Part shown: piece by piece, positions 34,428 through 45,743 of the stretch
Position numbering within the stretch: position 1 is the first letter of the stretch
Layout: every line of letters begins with the position of its first letter
Assembly: GCA_016630905.1 (NCBI GenBank)
Contig: WBMQ01000003.1
Location: 1,240,001 to 1,304,000 of the forward strand
Reading direction: 5' to 3'
Length of the DNA stretch: 64,000 nt
DNA from: Capillidium heterosporum
Taxonomy: Eukaryota; Entomophthoromycota; Entomophthoromycetes; Entomophthorales; Capillidiaceae
The notes under the pieces: model-generated
Seen by the model: only the letters and a program-made list of their open reading frames with translations
The model's database searches: none
Told to the model about the DNA's origin: nothing
Position numbers and translations under genes: made by a program

Positions 34428-34499
34428 AGTATTACTATGCTGAAAGTAAAAGTACGGGTAAAGGATAAGTTTATTTAGGGACAAAGGACGAGATCAGGC

Positions 34500-35007
34500 T
34501 GCTGGGAACAGCTATGGCTAGGGACAGGGGGTGAGTAACAGCTATTTAGAAAATAGCGAGGTGGAACGTTGTCAAGATACTGGCTTTTGGTAGTCACCAA
34601 AGGGTTTAAATATCCTTTTGGTACCTTGGATATAGTGAAGTTAGCGGGGTTGGTTTCCCCTTCGGCAATCCACTACTCTATAGATTAATTGAGTGTTTAC
34701 CAAGTTTATCCAAAAGGCCAGTAATTATCTTAACTACTACTGATGTGTTTTCCATTGTTGGAAGGTATGGATCAGCTAGTATGCTACTAATCGTTGAAGT
34801 TCCCAGGCTATGGTCAAGTTTAAGAAAATAATAAAGGTAATCGAAATAATTGATATGTAAGGTGGATTCGTAACTAAGATAGTTATGAATTGGGGAACAG
34901 AAAAAAAGAATTTGAAAATTAGTAAGAATTAGCAAGAGGAAGGGAATCTAAGAAAAGAATAGGTCTATGACCTAATAATCGGGATTGTGACGACCAGAGT
35001 TGTTACA
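34500..35007 (-). repeat. LTR-like repeat B
   Basis: Starts TGCTGGGAACAGC and ends GAGTTGTTACA on the + strand. In element orientation it begins TGTAACAACTCTGG, a typical Ty3/gypsy LTR start. It is about 70 bp longer than repeat A because of indels. It would be the 5' LTR of the Gag-protease element. Confidence 0.65.
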
Positions 35008-36640
35008 GATACATTAATTTTCGTTTTACTTGGGTTGAACTCGGTAAAAATCGCTGGGTAAATCACTTTTGAATAATTCATGTCAAGCTAGGACCAATGT
35101 CTGCATGCAATTGAATTGCCTACGGTAAGGCTTCTTCTTCAAGCTGTGGGATAAAAAGGTAATTTATGTGCAATTTTCCATCTCTGATTGATGGTATTGG
35201 ACAATATTCTCAATTCCAGCTATTAAGGATTGGATCTGTAACAGGTTAGGGTTATAACGGATCTTTATCGATAGTAAGGATTGCTACGTCATTAAGAAAG
35301 TCGGGTTGTTGGTAATCGTTAATCTCTGCCCTTCACGATTAGGAGTAGTAGGTTGAGTATCACTATATTCAAACAAATCTGTGCAGGCAGAAGCAGTGGG
35401 TTTACTAGTCGTCTGAGATTGAGCAAAGGTAGTACGAAAAAATCTGTACACATCGATCACGATGTGTATGATAAGGTAGGTTAATGCAATGGTGGCAAAC
35501 ACAGCACCGAGTACATAATACGAGGTCTTTGCATCCAATAAAGACAAGTACGTCTAGCCACTAGTGAAGTCCGACATGACTAGCGACGTAAGGGAAGTGA
35601 TTACTCTATAATAAATATTTCGATTCCTTTGTTTTATAATCGCTGCACACCTTTAGTGTCGACTTCCTGTAGCCGCTGAACTAGTCAGGAGTAGAATAAG
35701 CATATTGCCAGCTTAGATTAGTTAGAATTAGTTTAGTGTTAGATTTAAGATTGGCCTTAAATTACGATTAGTTTAAGATCAGCAGAATTGGCATTAGATT
35801 AGAATCCCTCATAATTAGGATTAGAGTCGACTAGATAACTTTGAGAATTAGAAGAACCCTGATGGATATTATTGCACTTCTTGGCCTCGTCACAGCTGTG
35901 GCCTCTTTTGTATTTATGAACCGACTTTGGGTTCAGATTGCAACAAAAATATCAGCTGTCACAACCATGGCTTTGAGCTTTTTTAATTTTATTGATGTGA
36001 TCACCACTACGTTGGTTTACCTCAAGCCTAACCCGGCATCCCTTAGTAGACTTCCCTACAAGTATATACTAATTTAGCTATATAATTGATGTAAGGACAT
36101 CAATACAAACTACAGTTTTCTAAAATAATAGAAATGTTGTATTTGTCAGGACCTTTATTATATCACTTACAAACTTTAGCTATAATAGTTGGTATAATAA
36201 TTCACTTTAGAACCATAATTATCGCTGTAATAATCATATGTAAACTTTATTATAATATTCAAATTATCTCTTCCATATCTCTTTTAATAAATAACTATTA
36301 TTCTAAATAGGCAGCAATCATTTTACTACTGTTTTCCAATGTATATAAAGAATTGCATTCAATTTTTATATATTTCATTCATATAAAACATTATTCTATC
36401 TCATATATCTTTTATGCTTTTAGAACTATTAACTTAAAGAATGTTCCAATTTAATTACTATTTTTAATTTATAAACACCAAAAATAAGTGCTTATAAATT
36501 GGAACAAATAACTAATGGATTGCTCAAATTTTTAGTTAAACTGATTGGGTAAAGCTTTCAAGGATTACACATGATTTAAGTTTTGTACAAGTAACATTTT
36601 GCAATCTTGTCTCCAAAGTACAAATTTCAATTCTACGAAC
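35008..36640. other. Retroelement-flanking region with two short membrane-type frames
   Basis: Contains a minus-strand frame at 35284-35547 with one clear hydrophobic helix (SYYVLGAVFATIALTYLIIH), though without a proper ATG. A plus-strand frame at 35841-36077 (ATG 35862) has two hydrophobic stretches. Between them, about 35715-35830, lies a degenerate run rich in TTAG/GATTAG words. These may be leftovers of the same mobile DNA. I cannot support either as a gene. 36080-36600 is AT-rich and empty. Confidence 0.35.
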
Positions 36641-36649
36641 CTAAACCCT

Positions 36650-38040
36650 ATGCTTAAAGAACCAACAAATTTGATTCCAGGGTCGTTCCCTGGTGCAAAT
36701 ACCTACGTAGACGATGCCGACCTAAAACAGCTGCAGCATGGTATTGAGAATTTTGACTCGACCGTAAGTACTAAAGAATTTTACCTATTAGTTAATTCTA
36801 TATACTAATCAAATGTTATTTTGTTGATAGGGGTTAAATTTCTATAGTCTAGTTAAAAATTTACTTACAAATAGTATCTTCGACACCAAAAAGAAAACTT
36901 TGCCTTCGGAAACGATCGATACCAACAATAAAATCGAAGCTGAAGCATCGGTTGAACAGGAGCTTACAACTTCAAATACTCCATTGCAATATGACAACAA
37001 CGAGGAAATCAAAGGCGCAGCTACATTCAAGAAAAGTGCTACAGTTTTAAAACCGTTCAATCGGAAACCTAGGAATATCACCAAATTCCGACCTTCCCAC
37101 GTTCCAAAACATGTTCAAGAGCCAATAGTACGTACTAGTCAACCCTTCTACCAAGATGAACTTCAAGTCTTTAAAGCTATTGAACAGTTGTATCAAACTT
37201 CCAGTAACTTTGATCTTACTCAATTCCAAAACCTCCCCAACTTTGTTTATGACGACTTTGCTCAGTTGCAAGCTTCTAATCCTTGGAATGCCTTCTATGT
37301 AAAGGTAGAGCAGACGATAGCAAGTTTGCAGAGTACTTTAGAGTTGAGCCCTACCGACAAGTTGCGGCTAAAACTTTGGTCGACAACTAAATCTACTTTC
37401 AATTTACTGGAACGGATATACACTATTTTAAATAATTCCCAGGAAAGTAGTATGCGACAGTTAGTTCTCATCGATTTGAATCGCATCACCTTTTTACTTA
37501 ACCTCCTCTACGCTGATACCGACATGTACTATGAAAAAGTGGTATGTCTATTTTTAAAAAAGTAACCCATATCGTTTGTACTAAATTTTACTGCCTTAGG
37601 TCCAAAAATTGGAAACTCGAATCGAAGAAGCCTCCAAAGTCAGCCCCATACTTCACCTTTACTTATTGAATAGGGTAGCGGTTTGGCTACGGGATTGTGT
37701 ACTTAATGCCAACTTGAAGATGGCGGCCCAGCACCGTATTATCAAGTTTGCCAAACGGTTCGTTGCGTTCGATACCTCGGCTCAGTTGGTGCTTGTCGGT
37801 CAGATCATTGCTTACCAACCAAAGTTGGTCCTTAAGATACCAGTAAGTATATACATCTGTTTTTAATACCAAACCTACTTTTCAAATTTATTTTATAACA
37901 GCTAGATTCACTACAACTTTTATATTGATACTTTTATTTAGGTTACCGTAGAAGATGCTATTGATGCTAGTACTCAGAAGAACACCACTACCTTAGTTGA
38001 GTTCTTTACACCTATACTACCTATCCTATCGGAGCTTTAA
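36650..38040 (+). CDS. Unrecognised helical protein, 388 aa
   Basis: I do not recognise the family. Four exons (36650-36763, 36831-37541, 37600-37842, 37942-38040) all join in phase 0 with canonical introns of 58-99 nt. The N-terminal 40 residues are polar, followed by a low-complexity, acidic, Asn/Glu-rich region and a basic stretch (KPFNRKPRNITKFRPSH). The remainder is predicted mostly alpha-helical with heptad-like leucines (SSMRQLVLIDLNRITFLLNL; VSPILHLYLLNRVAVWLRD). It has no signal peptide or membrane segment. It could be an adaptor or complex subunit. No frame break was needed, and the coherent splicing makes the gene itself secure. Confidence 0.72.
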
Positions 38041-38610
38041 GCGTTACTGGAACAGGTACTTTTTGGCTAATAGAATCATTTTTAATCCAAGTGTATATAT
38101 GTAGGCTGATAAACGGTAGCTTGTACAGGGCTAGTAGCTCAGTTATACTTTTATATTTTTATTATATATTATTTCTTAGATATTCATTAATTGACATATA
38201 TATGTAACTTTTTAAATATTTTACAAGGAGTTTACTTTGAAGTCCAATACGTATTCTTAAATTGAGTATAACTTTTATAATTTAAAGTTATGGTAAACTA
38301 CGGCTTATGAAGTATTAACTTTTGATATAGTAACTTTAATAAGCTGTCCTTGTATACTATTTCAAACTTTATGTCTTTGAATGGATAAGTTCATTGTTGG
38401 TGGTAGGCCTATTCTACAAAGCTAATTCCATTTCACTCCAGTATAATGTTGTTTTCAGATCTTCAAAACCTTGTGACTTTGGCACCCACATAATAAATTG
38501 ATAGATGTTGCCGAATCTGATTGGTCTATTCTTCTTATGCTTGTAATACATTTTATTTGATCAAAACCAAATTTATAAAGCTTATCTTACAAGTAGTTGA
38601 AGTTTAGTTC
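38041..38610. other. Intergenic, no gene seen
   Basis: About 0.57 kb of AT-rich sequence between two plus-strand genes. No structure is recognised. Confidence 0.5.
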
Positions 38611-38613
38611 AAT

Positions 38614-39885
38614 ATGGCCCATACGCTTCGGCATGAAAAATACTTTGATAGAGTGAATGAGGTGCTTAATCAGCCATTAGATACCAGGAAAAAGATCGGT
38701 ACTTTACGTAATATCAACTTGACTGATTCCAACCGAAAGTTCCACAACTTCAGCAGCAACGACTACCTAAGTTTCAACGATGCCGACTCCTTGATACAGA
38801 AAGAATTACTAAGTTACGTCTTGTCATCCAAAGTTCAAAGTTTAACGGGTTCAACTGGAAGTAGGTTATTAGACGGAAACTACAAATTGATGGAGGAGTT
38901 GGAAACCAAATTAAGTGTTTACCACAGCAGTGAAGCTGCATTACTTTTCAATTCGGGGTACTCGGCCAATGTATCCCTTCTATCTAATGTAGCTCGAGTA
39001 GAGGACTATATAGTGTACGACGAGTTGGTTCATGCCTCGATACATGAAGGTTTAAAGTTATCTAAGACTAAAAACAAGGTGAGTTTTAAGCACAATGACC
39101 TAGAGGAACTAGCATCTAGGTTGATGGAGGTAGCAACTAAAGGTAATGTTGATGGAATTAAGAATCCTTTAGTTTACGTAGTCGTCGAAAGTTTATACTC
39201 CATGGATGGAGACCTTGCTCCGCTTGATCAAATTTTAGATATCTGCTTGAAGTACCGAGCCCTACTGATAGTAGACGAAGCTCATGCAGTAGGGTACTTT
39301 GGACTCAATAAGGGAGAAGGATATTGTATCCAAAAGTTAGGCACCCATAAAGCTCGAAACTTGGTGTTCGCCCGAATAGTTACTTTTGGTAAAAGTTTAG
39401 CTAACCATGGGGCCGTCATCCTCTGCAATGATACCCTCAAAAGCTATTTGGTCAACTACGCCCGACCCAACATCTACTCAACAGCCCTACCACCTTTAAC
39501 TATTCTATCAATAATGCTATCTTACCACCATTTAGATAACCAGCTCGGTAAGCTCAATAGATTAAAACTCTCCAACAACATTGCCCACTTCAACTTGAAG
39601 TACAAGCAGACTTTGAAGAAAGGATTTCAGCTGATCAGTGATTTGGATTCTCCCATCAAGATTTTGGTCTTATCTGGAAACAATTTAGTACTAAATTTGA
39701 GCAAATATCTCTTTGAGCAAAACTTCATTGTTAGAGCTATTCGATTCCCTACCGTACCTAAAGGTAAAGAGAGGCTGAGGATTTGCTTGCATTCTAACCA
39801 TACGACCGAGGCGATTGATTCACTTTTAGAATCTATTAGACTTTGGATGGTCAACAACTTTTGGGTCGATCAGTCTAAGATATAG
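38614..39885 (+). CDS. KAPA synthase-like PLP enzyme (8-amino-7-oxononanoate synthase)
   Basis: This alpha-oxoamine synthase-family enzyme is most like BioF, which condenses pimeloyl-CoA with alanine in biotin synthesis. Intronless, 423 aa, near family length. Signatures are NDYLSF near residue 50, SLTGSTGSRLLDGNYKLMEE (substrate and cofactor Gly region), the His-containing VYDELVHASIHEG, IVDEAHAVGYFG for the PLP pyridine Asp, and the probable Schiff-base Lys in TFGKSLANHGA (near residue 260). The C-terminus is -SKI, one residue from the peroxisomal signal -SKL. Fungal KAPA synthases are known to be peroxisomal in some species, so a weak targeting signal is possible. Other members of the family (Gly C-acetyltransferase, ALA synthase) are less likely by length. 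Confidence 0.82.
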   Translation: MAHTLRHEKYFDRVNEVLNQPLDTRKKIGTLRNINLTDSNRKFHNFSSNDYLSFNDADSLIQKELLSYVLSSKVQSLTGSTGSRLLDGNYKLMEELETKLSVYHSSEAALLFNSGYSANVSLLSNVARVEDYIVYDELVHASIHEGLKLSKTKNKVSFKHNDLEELASRLMEVATKGNVDGIKNPLVYVVVESLYSMDGDLAPLDQILDICLKYRALLIVDEAHAVGYFGLNKGEGYCIQKLGTHKARNLVFARIVTFGKSLANHGAVILCNDTLKSYLVNYARPNIYSTALPPLTILSIMLSYHHLDNQLGKLNRLKLSNNIAHFNLKYKQTLKKGFQLISDLDSPIKILVLSGNNLVLNLSKYLFEQNFIVRAIRFPTVPKGKERLRICLHSNHTTEAIDSLLESIRLWMVNNFWVDQSKI

Positions 39886-40269
39886 GATGATTATAACTGT
39901 ATTAAGGAGGTTTAAATATGGTTAGAATAACTTTCTATATTGTTAGAAATGTACCTACAGGAATAAAGTGATATATGGCATATGGTATACTTGACTAAAT
40001 TTAGCTGCTAGTATTTCAAACTTTTATAGAAATCTCTATCAATATAATTTATATTCTGTCTGATCTATTTAGATTTCTTAAATATATTCCCAAAACATAA
40101 CTATTTTACATTCAACCTACTATTTAATTTGACAAATTAAAATAAAGTAAATTTCCATTGAACCTTCACATTAAACTTGACAATAATTTGGAACAGGAGT
40201 TGAGTCAAAAAAGTTCGATAAGCAGCAACTAGAAACCTTTCAACGAGTTGAAGAACAAAAGAACAACCA

Positions 40270-41342
40270 ATGGTAAATGGAATTAAATGCAACTATACAT
40301 TAAACTTAATACGAATAGTCTAAAGTTGAATTGATAAATCTCGAAGGTATATTTCAAATTTGAGCAAAGTTTTTTTACTAACATTTCTATTTCTATACAA
40401 ATAGGATTACGAATCGATGGACGACGTCCCAACGAACTTCGCAAATTCAACAGTAAGCTAGGTATTCTAAATGAAGCCGACGGTTCCGCCTACTTGGAAC
40501 TAGGTAATACCAAACTACTCGTTTCAGTCTATGGTCCACATGAAGTAATTAAAAGCTATATTTTTAAATTTTAAATTTCGTAAAAGGCAAGAAAGAGTGG
40601 TGCCGTTATAAAGGAGGGAGCCATATTAACGGTTGAAATAAATGTATCCCCATTCAGCACCAGTGAGAGGCAGAAGAGGTCAAAGAATGACAAGTAATAT
40701 TTTTTAAAAGATGAAAACTTATTGGTAAGACGGCTTATAGAGCTAGCTTCGTTCGTTAAGCAGACCTTTGAACCCATGATACAAACACAGCTATCTAGTA
40801 GATCGCAAATAGATATCTACATTCAAGTTCTACAAAATGATGGGGGTAGCTATTTTAACTAGTTTTTGTAATTTAATGTTTTTATTTAAACAAAAGGTTT
40901 GTTGCAATCGGCCATCAACGCCAGTTGTCTAGCATTAGTCCATGCTGGTGTCCCTATGACCGATTACATAGCTTCAACTTCCGCTAGTTTTATCGAGAAT
41001 ACGGTTGTACTAGGTACCCACTATATTTTTTTTATTTTCTAAATGAAAAAGACCCCAATCAGTTTGAGACAAACCACTCCAAAGCTGCTGAAGTTACGGT
41101 AGCCATCTCTCCTTTAAACGGTAAAGTCGTTCTTCTTGAGGTAATTATAGTGTTATTGAAGTTGAACTTATTTAGATTCTTTAATAAAAATTTAGATTGA
41201 ACACAAGCTACATATCGAACAGTTTAAACCGGTATTAGAACAGGCGATCCAAGGCAGTTACATAGTGAAAGAACTATTAGACAAATCAGTTCGAGAAAAT
41301 ACGATGCAGTTGGCTACTAATGCTAAAAACTTCCAGCTTTAG
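40270..41342 (+). CDS. RRP41: Exosome core subunit RRP41/SKI6 (EXOSC4)
   Basis: This is an RNase PH-fold ring subunit of the RNA exosome, acting in nuclear and cytoplasmic RNA processing. The first exon is only the ATG (40270-40272). Intron 40273-40318 and exon 40319-40346 give MSKVELINLEG, then GLRIDGRRPNELRKF after intron 40347-40404. Further introns are 40545-40586, 40846-40896, 41014-41051 and 41141-41195. Family blocks are DGSAYLELGNTKLLVSVYGP, SRSQIDIYIQVLQNDGG, CLALVHAGVPMTDY and LDKSVRENTMQLA. Between GDK-like positions near 40680-40710 the frame meets TAA at 40695-40697. A 17-nt gtaata...aaaag segment plus one doubled Lys third base (40685-40686, AA G/A) would restore it. Identity is firm; this one junction is not. 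Confidence 0.88.
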
Positions 41343-41344
41343 AA

Positions 41345-44300
41345 TAAATTTTGGAGTGTAAAAGGCTTGCTAGATGAGATAGAGATACTCTTTCGTTTAT
41401 GAATATGGCTTTGCTTCTTTTTATATAGGTAATTTAGATATCTAACAGGCACATGTAGTATATAATATACCTTAATGACAATACGTTGATTTCATAACTG
41501 TTTTTTATATAATCTTTTTAAATTCATATCCCTTCCATCGATTTTAATATCAACTTTGTAATGTTAAAGCACATATTTAAATCCCAAGCTGCGACGAAGG
41601 AGCTTTACCGTTAGACTTCAAGAACACTATGTGATGGTTTAAATTGGTACAAAGAACTACCCAATGCTTGATATTCAACGGCAGTAGCACCCTTACAAGT
41701 TGATAATATATACCTCATTGCTGAATTTAGAGATAGGTCAATAAAAATTCTCTTTTCCATCGATAAAATATGTCTTGGGGTTCTATATCTGTTCAAACAT
41801 ATAATAAATTCCTTTTACCATAATCAACTTTCTATATCTGTATTATAACTTGGAAACCATACATAGCATATATGACATTCGATTTATATTAAAAAGCCTT
41901 TATATAACAGATTACTATATAAATGCAGATTATTTGGCTAGCTCATTGAAGATATCATTCCAGCTGCTACTTTAAAATAGATGCAAGTACTTGATAATAA
42001 CCTTGAAGTTGGATTGCTCTTTTGGTAATGGTACTAATTATATCTATACTATAATGAAAATACTTGGCTACAATACATTCCCTATTGAACTTCGAAATTA
42101 GACAGTATCATCGTCTACATCTGAAATAGAGATATCAACGACTTGATGAAATATATCAAAGCCTTAACCCTTTGAACCTGAACAATGGATATAAAGGAGT
42201 TGTGGCGTAAGAAAACTTCCTATATTGTCAAAACCATCCAACCATGCCTTAATTTGCAAAGCGGCCAAGACTATAATTTGTATTTTAGATTTAACTATAG
42301 CCATCTTAGTCCGGTAAAGGCCATTTTCAAAATCTATAGTGATCGGTAATACTAAAATAAACCTATGGGAACCTTCCCCTTTTCAAGTAAGAACATCTAA
42401 TACTCAAATGTATCTCGGCTTTCCAAGTTTATCACAAAGTTTTAAACAAAAGCTATCTTTGTTAGAGAAGTATAGAAAAACTAATCACATGTTCTGTAAT
42501 AAATTTATAGAGTCAAGGAGAAGCAGTGGCTTAATGTCTTATCAGCACTGGTTTTATGAGACTTTTATCACATACAAAGATACGATATCCACATAGGTAT
42601 CTTAAATTGGGTGTTTTTAAAGACTTTAACCGTAGAATTTTGGTGGATACCAACATGAAAACTGTGGACCTCCAATTTTCCACTTTTTCACTCCACCTGA
42701 GAAGGATGACTAAAACAAGATTCAAATTTTGAACTTATGGTTAATAGACCTATGACTAACTGCAGGCAGATAAAATCGTACCTCGCTAAATCTCTGTACA
42801 AGTTGAGGTTCCATCTTCCGATTTTTACATACTTGGATATTGAATTTAAATCGGATACTCCATTATATGTGCATAAGTTGTATGATTATGTTTTACAATA
42901 AACTACCAAATTTGTAGTAGTTGCAAATGCTATAATAGTAGTTCTTGAGCGTATCGCAGAATTGAGCCTAAACTCCTTATCAACATATCTGTGGAAAGTA
43001 GTCGCAACTGAAGCTAGGTGGGATTATAAATTAGTTTACTGCTAATGAATAATAATGATATCGTTGCTTACAAATACGTTTTATAGTGGTACAAATACCT
43101 ACTTTTTCAAAGACATCTATATCGTATAGATCGTTAGGCCTTGGTCGTGAAAATATGGAATGCTACTATCTCATAAATTCCATATAGATAAATTTACATT
43201 CAAAAACACATACTTTCAAAAGATTCCGCCATCTAAAAAGTAATAGTTACTTGTCACTAAGTTAACTTGCAACTTTTTACTTTTCGATCTTTATATAGTC
43301 CAATTTTTAGTACCAAATATATTGTAGGTTCTAAATTTGGCTTTAATATGTATGATTCATTGAAAGCTATTTGGTCTAAATGGATAAAGATTTCCGCAAC
43401 GATAACAAGTAGAAACCAAACATAATATGTTAAATGGAGTAAAAGTGCTTTTTAATGATGGGTCCGATCTTTCACTACAGGTCAATATAAAGATGTTGAT
43501 ATTTCAAGACTAAAGTTAGCAAACTTGCTATATTTTTCGTAAACGACATCTATTTACATATAGGATCGAAAAATTTATGATACTTGCATGATATAAAGAA
43601 GTTGATCGATATAGCTGCCATTGCCTTAAAGCTGGTATTGAAATTTAGTATATAGAACTAATTGGGAAAAAATTGTCCAGGATGCATAAAGTCGGAAATT
43701 ATAGCTATATAAACTAATATACTGGAGAATGCTATACAGTAAACCACATTTCACTATTAAAGTAGGTTAGTTAATAGTTGTCTAAAATCTCAATATAGTG
43801 CCAATAAAGCTACATGTCTACTTCTACACTAAACTTTAGAAGAGTGGCCAACATCGGCAACTATTAAATATTCTGGATAATGCAGCTTATAAGTCGAACA
43901 ATTAAGCATTATATTAGTTGCATATTTCAAAGGTGTTAAAGTTTTGCATTTGGTCTCTTTTGGCTAACCCGACATTCACAAATGTCTCAATTCGTGAGAA
44001 ATGTATATTCGGGGGAAGTTTAACATCCCAGTCTTTCGGAAATTGCTTTATCTCAAACCTACTTATTTGGAAGGGATGCTATATATTTTCACATCCGCAT
44101 ACCTATATGTTTCCAGACTTTAGTAGCAAATATATATATATCGATCGATGAAACCTTCAAGTACTACTTTAATAGAGATATACGAAAGGTGATAGAGATA
44201 TAATAATAATTTTCATGCTATACGCTCATTAAAGATTCTTTGCAAGCAGCTGTAAATTCTAAGTTGATTCAGAATAGGGCAGGTGTTGCTATCAGGAACT

Positions 44301-45570
44301 TTAACCCCGGGAACCTACCCTATTTGTCTCACATACTCTTATAAAAATTTGGATAGATGTAGGTGCTGATGAAGATCATCAAAATACGGACTATATCATC
44401 AACTCCTATTAGATGTTGACTGATCAACCCTTACACGATAGAATATGTGAGGGATATGAAACTTAAAACTGGTTGAGGGCAATATATTTCAAGGTATTTG
44501 AATCCATCCGCTTAAACATTCCATATTATTATAGCTTTATATCATATACCTTGAGAACGATACAATATGAAAAGCTTGTTTATGCATAATAGAATGATAC
44601 GTCTCAATTCTATTATTAGTTCAGGTTTAAGTGGGTTTGTGTAAAGCTATTGAAATTAGAAGGATCTAGACATAGATTGCCCACCATTTTACCAAAATGG
44701 AGTTATTGTAGGTACAAGGTAGGAAAGCTAGACGTTCGAGGCACCCTACCACTGGCACGGAAGTTTGCCTTAATTTTGACAAATTTTTTGGAGGAGGGGT
44801 AAGGGTTCCTTAAAAAGGATCTAAAATGGATTGGCAAGTGGTAGCACAAGTGTATAGGTAGAGTATAGTTAGTAAGACTTAAAATTGTGTGGGGCTGATT
44901 AGTTTTAAACTGGTAGTAAAGGGGAGGGGCAACATAAAGTCGAACGTTGCAGTTTTGAATACGAAGCCTCATCAATTGGATTGATAGTTGATGCTTTCAT
45001 CGTTAACCTCCCCCATGTTAGATAACTTGTGCCGTAGCTTTGACAGTTTATAGGAACTTATTCTAAATGGACTGCAAAGCCTATTTTTATCTTGGCAGGT
45101 TTAGACTGTGACTGCCTATATGATTGGGCAGGTTTGGGTCACGGTATTACAGCAATAACCTTATCGGCGGAACTTGGACAGCCTATTCTCAAATATATGG
45201 AGTGAAAATTTGAGTGAGCTGAATGCTAAATTTAACTCTTTCCATCTTTGGCTTAGGCTTCCCACCACCGATTTATCTGTACAAAGACTGAGGCTAGCTA
45301 AACTATGCCCACTAATAAAAGCATCTGCCAATGACAGCCAAGTATTTGGCGATGGTTCCCATTTTGACAGATGGCACCTTGGTGATGATAAAATTTACCC
45401 ATGCTAAAAAAATCCAAGTTCACAGAGCACAAGTTAGGTAAGTTAACCTAAGGTATTTCCAGCAATTAAGCGCAGGTGGGAATTGTATTAGGTTGTGTCA
45501 GGAGTTTCGAATATGGATCCCAAATAAGCCATAATTCTTTATCCCTTTTCGATTCCCAAAATGGCAAGGG
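41345..45570. other. Gene-poor region of about 4.2 kb
   Basis: Mostly AT-rich with stops in all frames. Apart from the doubtful gene at 42185-42596, only short frames at 44703-44975 (minus) and 45174-45407 (plus) stand out. Neither shows a recognisable domain. From about 44700 to 45180 the base composition is more mixed. No tRNA, array or clear transposon fragment is seen. Confidence 0.45.
42185..42596 (+). CDS. Possible small gene with one frame break (hypothetical)
   Basis: From the ATG at 42185 a frame encodes MDIKELWRKKTSYIV and runs to a TAA near 42346. The overlapping next frame continues with INLWEPSPFQVRTSNTQMYL and about 60 further polar and aromatic residues to 42596. Joining them needs one extra base removed near 42335-42340, or a 26-nt gtaaag...tatag segment spliced with a frame shift. 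Together they give about 136 residues of protein-like composition in an otherwise empty region. I do not recognise the family. It could be a small conserved gene or a decayed fragment. Confidence 0.35.
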
Positions 45571-45580
45571 GAGTCTAGCA

Positions 45581-45590
45581 ATATATATAC
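45581..45590 (+). promoter_or_regulatory. TATA-like element upstream of the hexose transporter
   Basis: ATATATATAC lies about 155 bp before the transporter ATG, followed by a CT-rich stretch, a usual arrangement for strongly expressed fungal genes. Confidence 0.4.
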
Positions 45591-45743
45591 GGTGCAACAC
45601 TCCCATCTAACTTTTAAGCTCTTTTATTTAATAGTTCCAGTGCAGTTTAGTTCTCGCAACTCAACAAGATCGTTACCCACCCCAGCTTGAGGAACTTTAA
45701 ACGCAACAAGTCAAGTTCATCAGCTCAATTTTATAATTTAAAT

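Larger units (their letters stand above)
31511..35007 (-). mobile_element. Degraded LTR retroelement (Ty3/gypsy-like, gag-protease only)
   Basis: Two diverged LTR-like repeats in the same orientation flank a minus-strand internal region of about 2.55 kb. That region encodes Gag, a CCHC zinc knuckle and an aspartic protease, but no reverse transcriptase, RNase H or integrase. After the protease only about 450 bp remain before LTR A. The bases just inside LTR B (GCCTGAT) do not start TGG, so a standard tRNA primer site is not evident. Likely a non-autonomous or deleted element. The TG...CA ends and CCHC/DTG motifs support the class. Confidence 0.7.

Noticed and set aside
44703-45407. Two short frames before the hexose transporter
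   Set aside because: Composition is not clearly protein-like, there are no conserved motifs, and neither overlaps a plausible exon chain.
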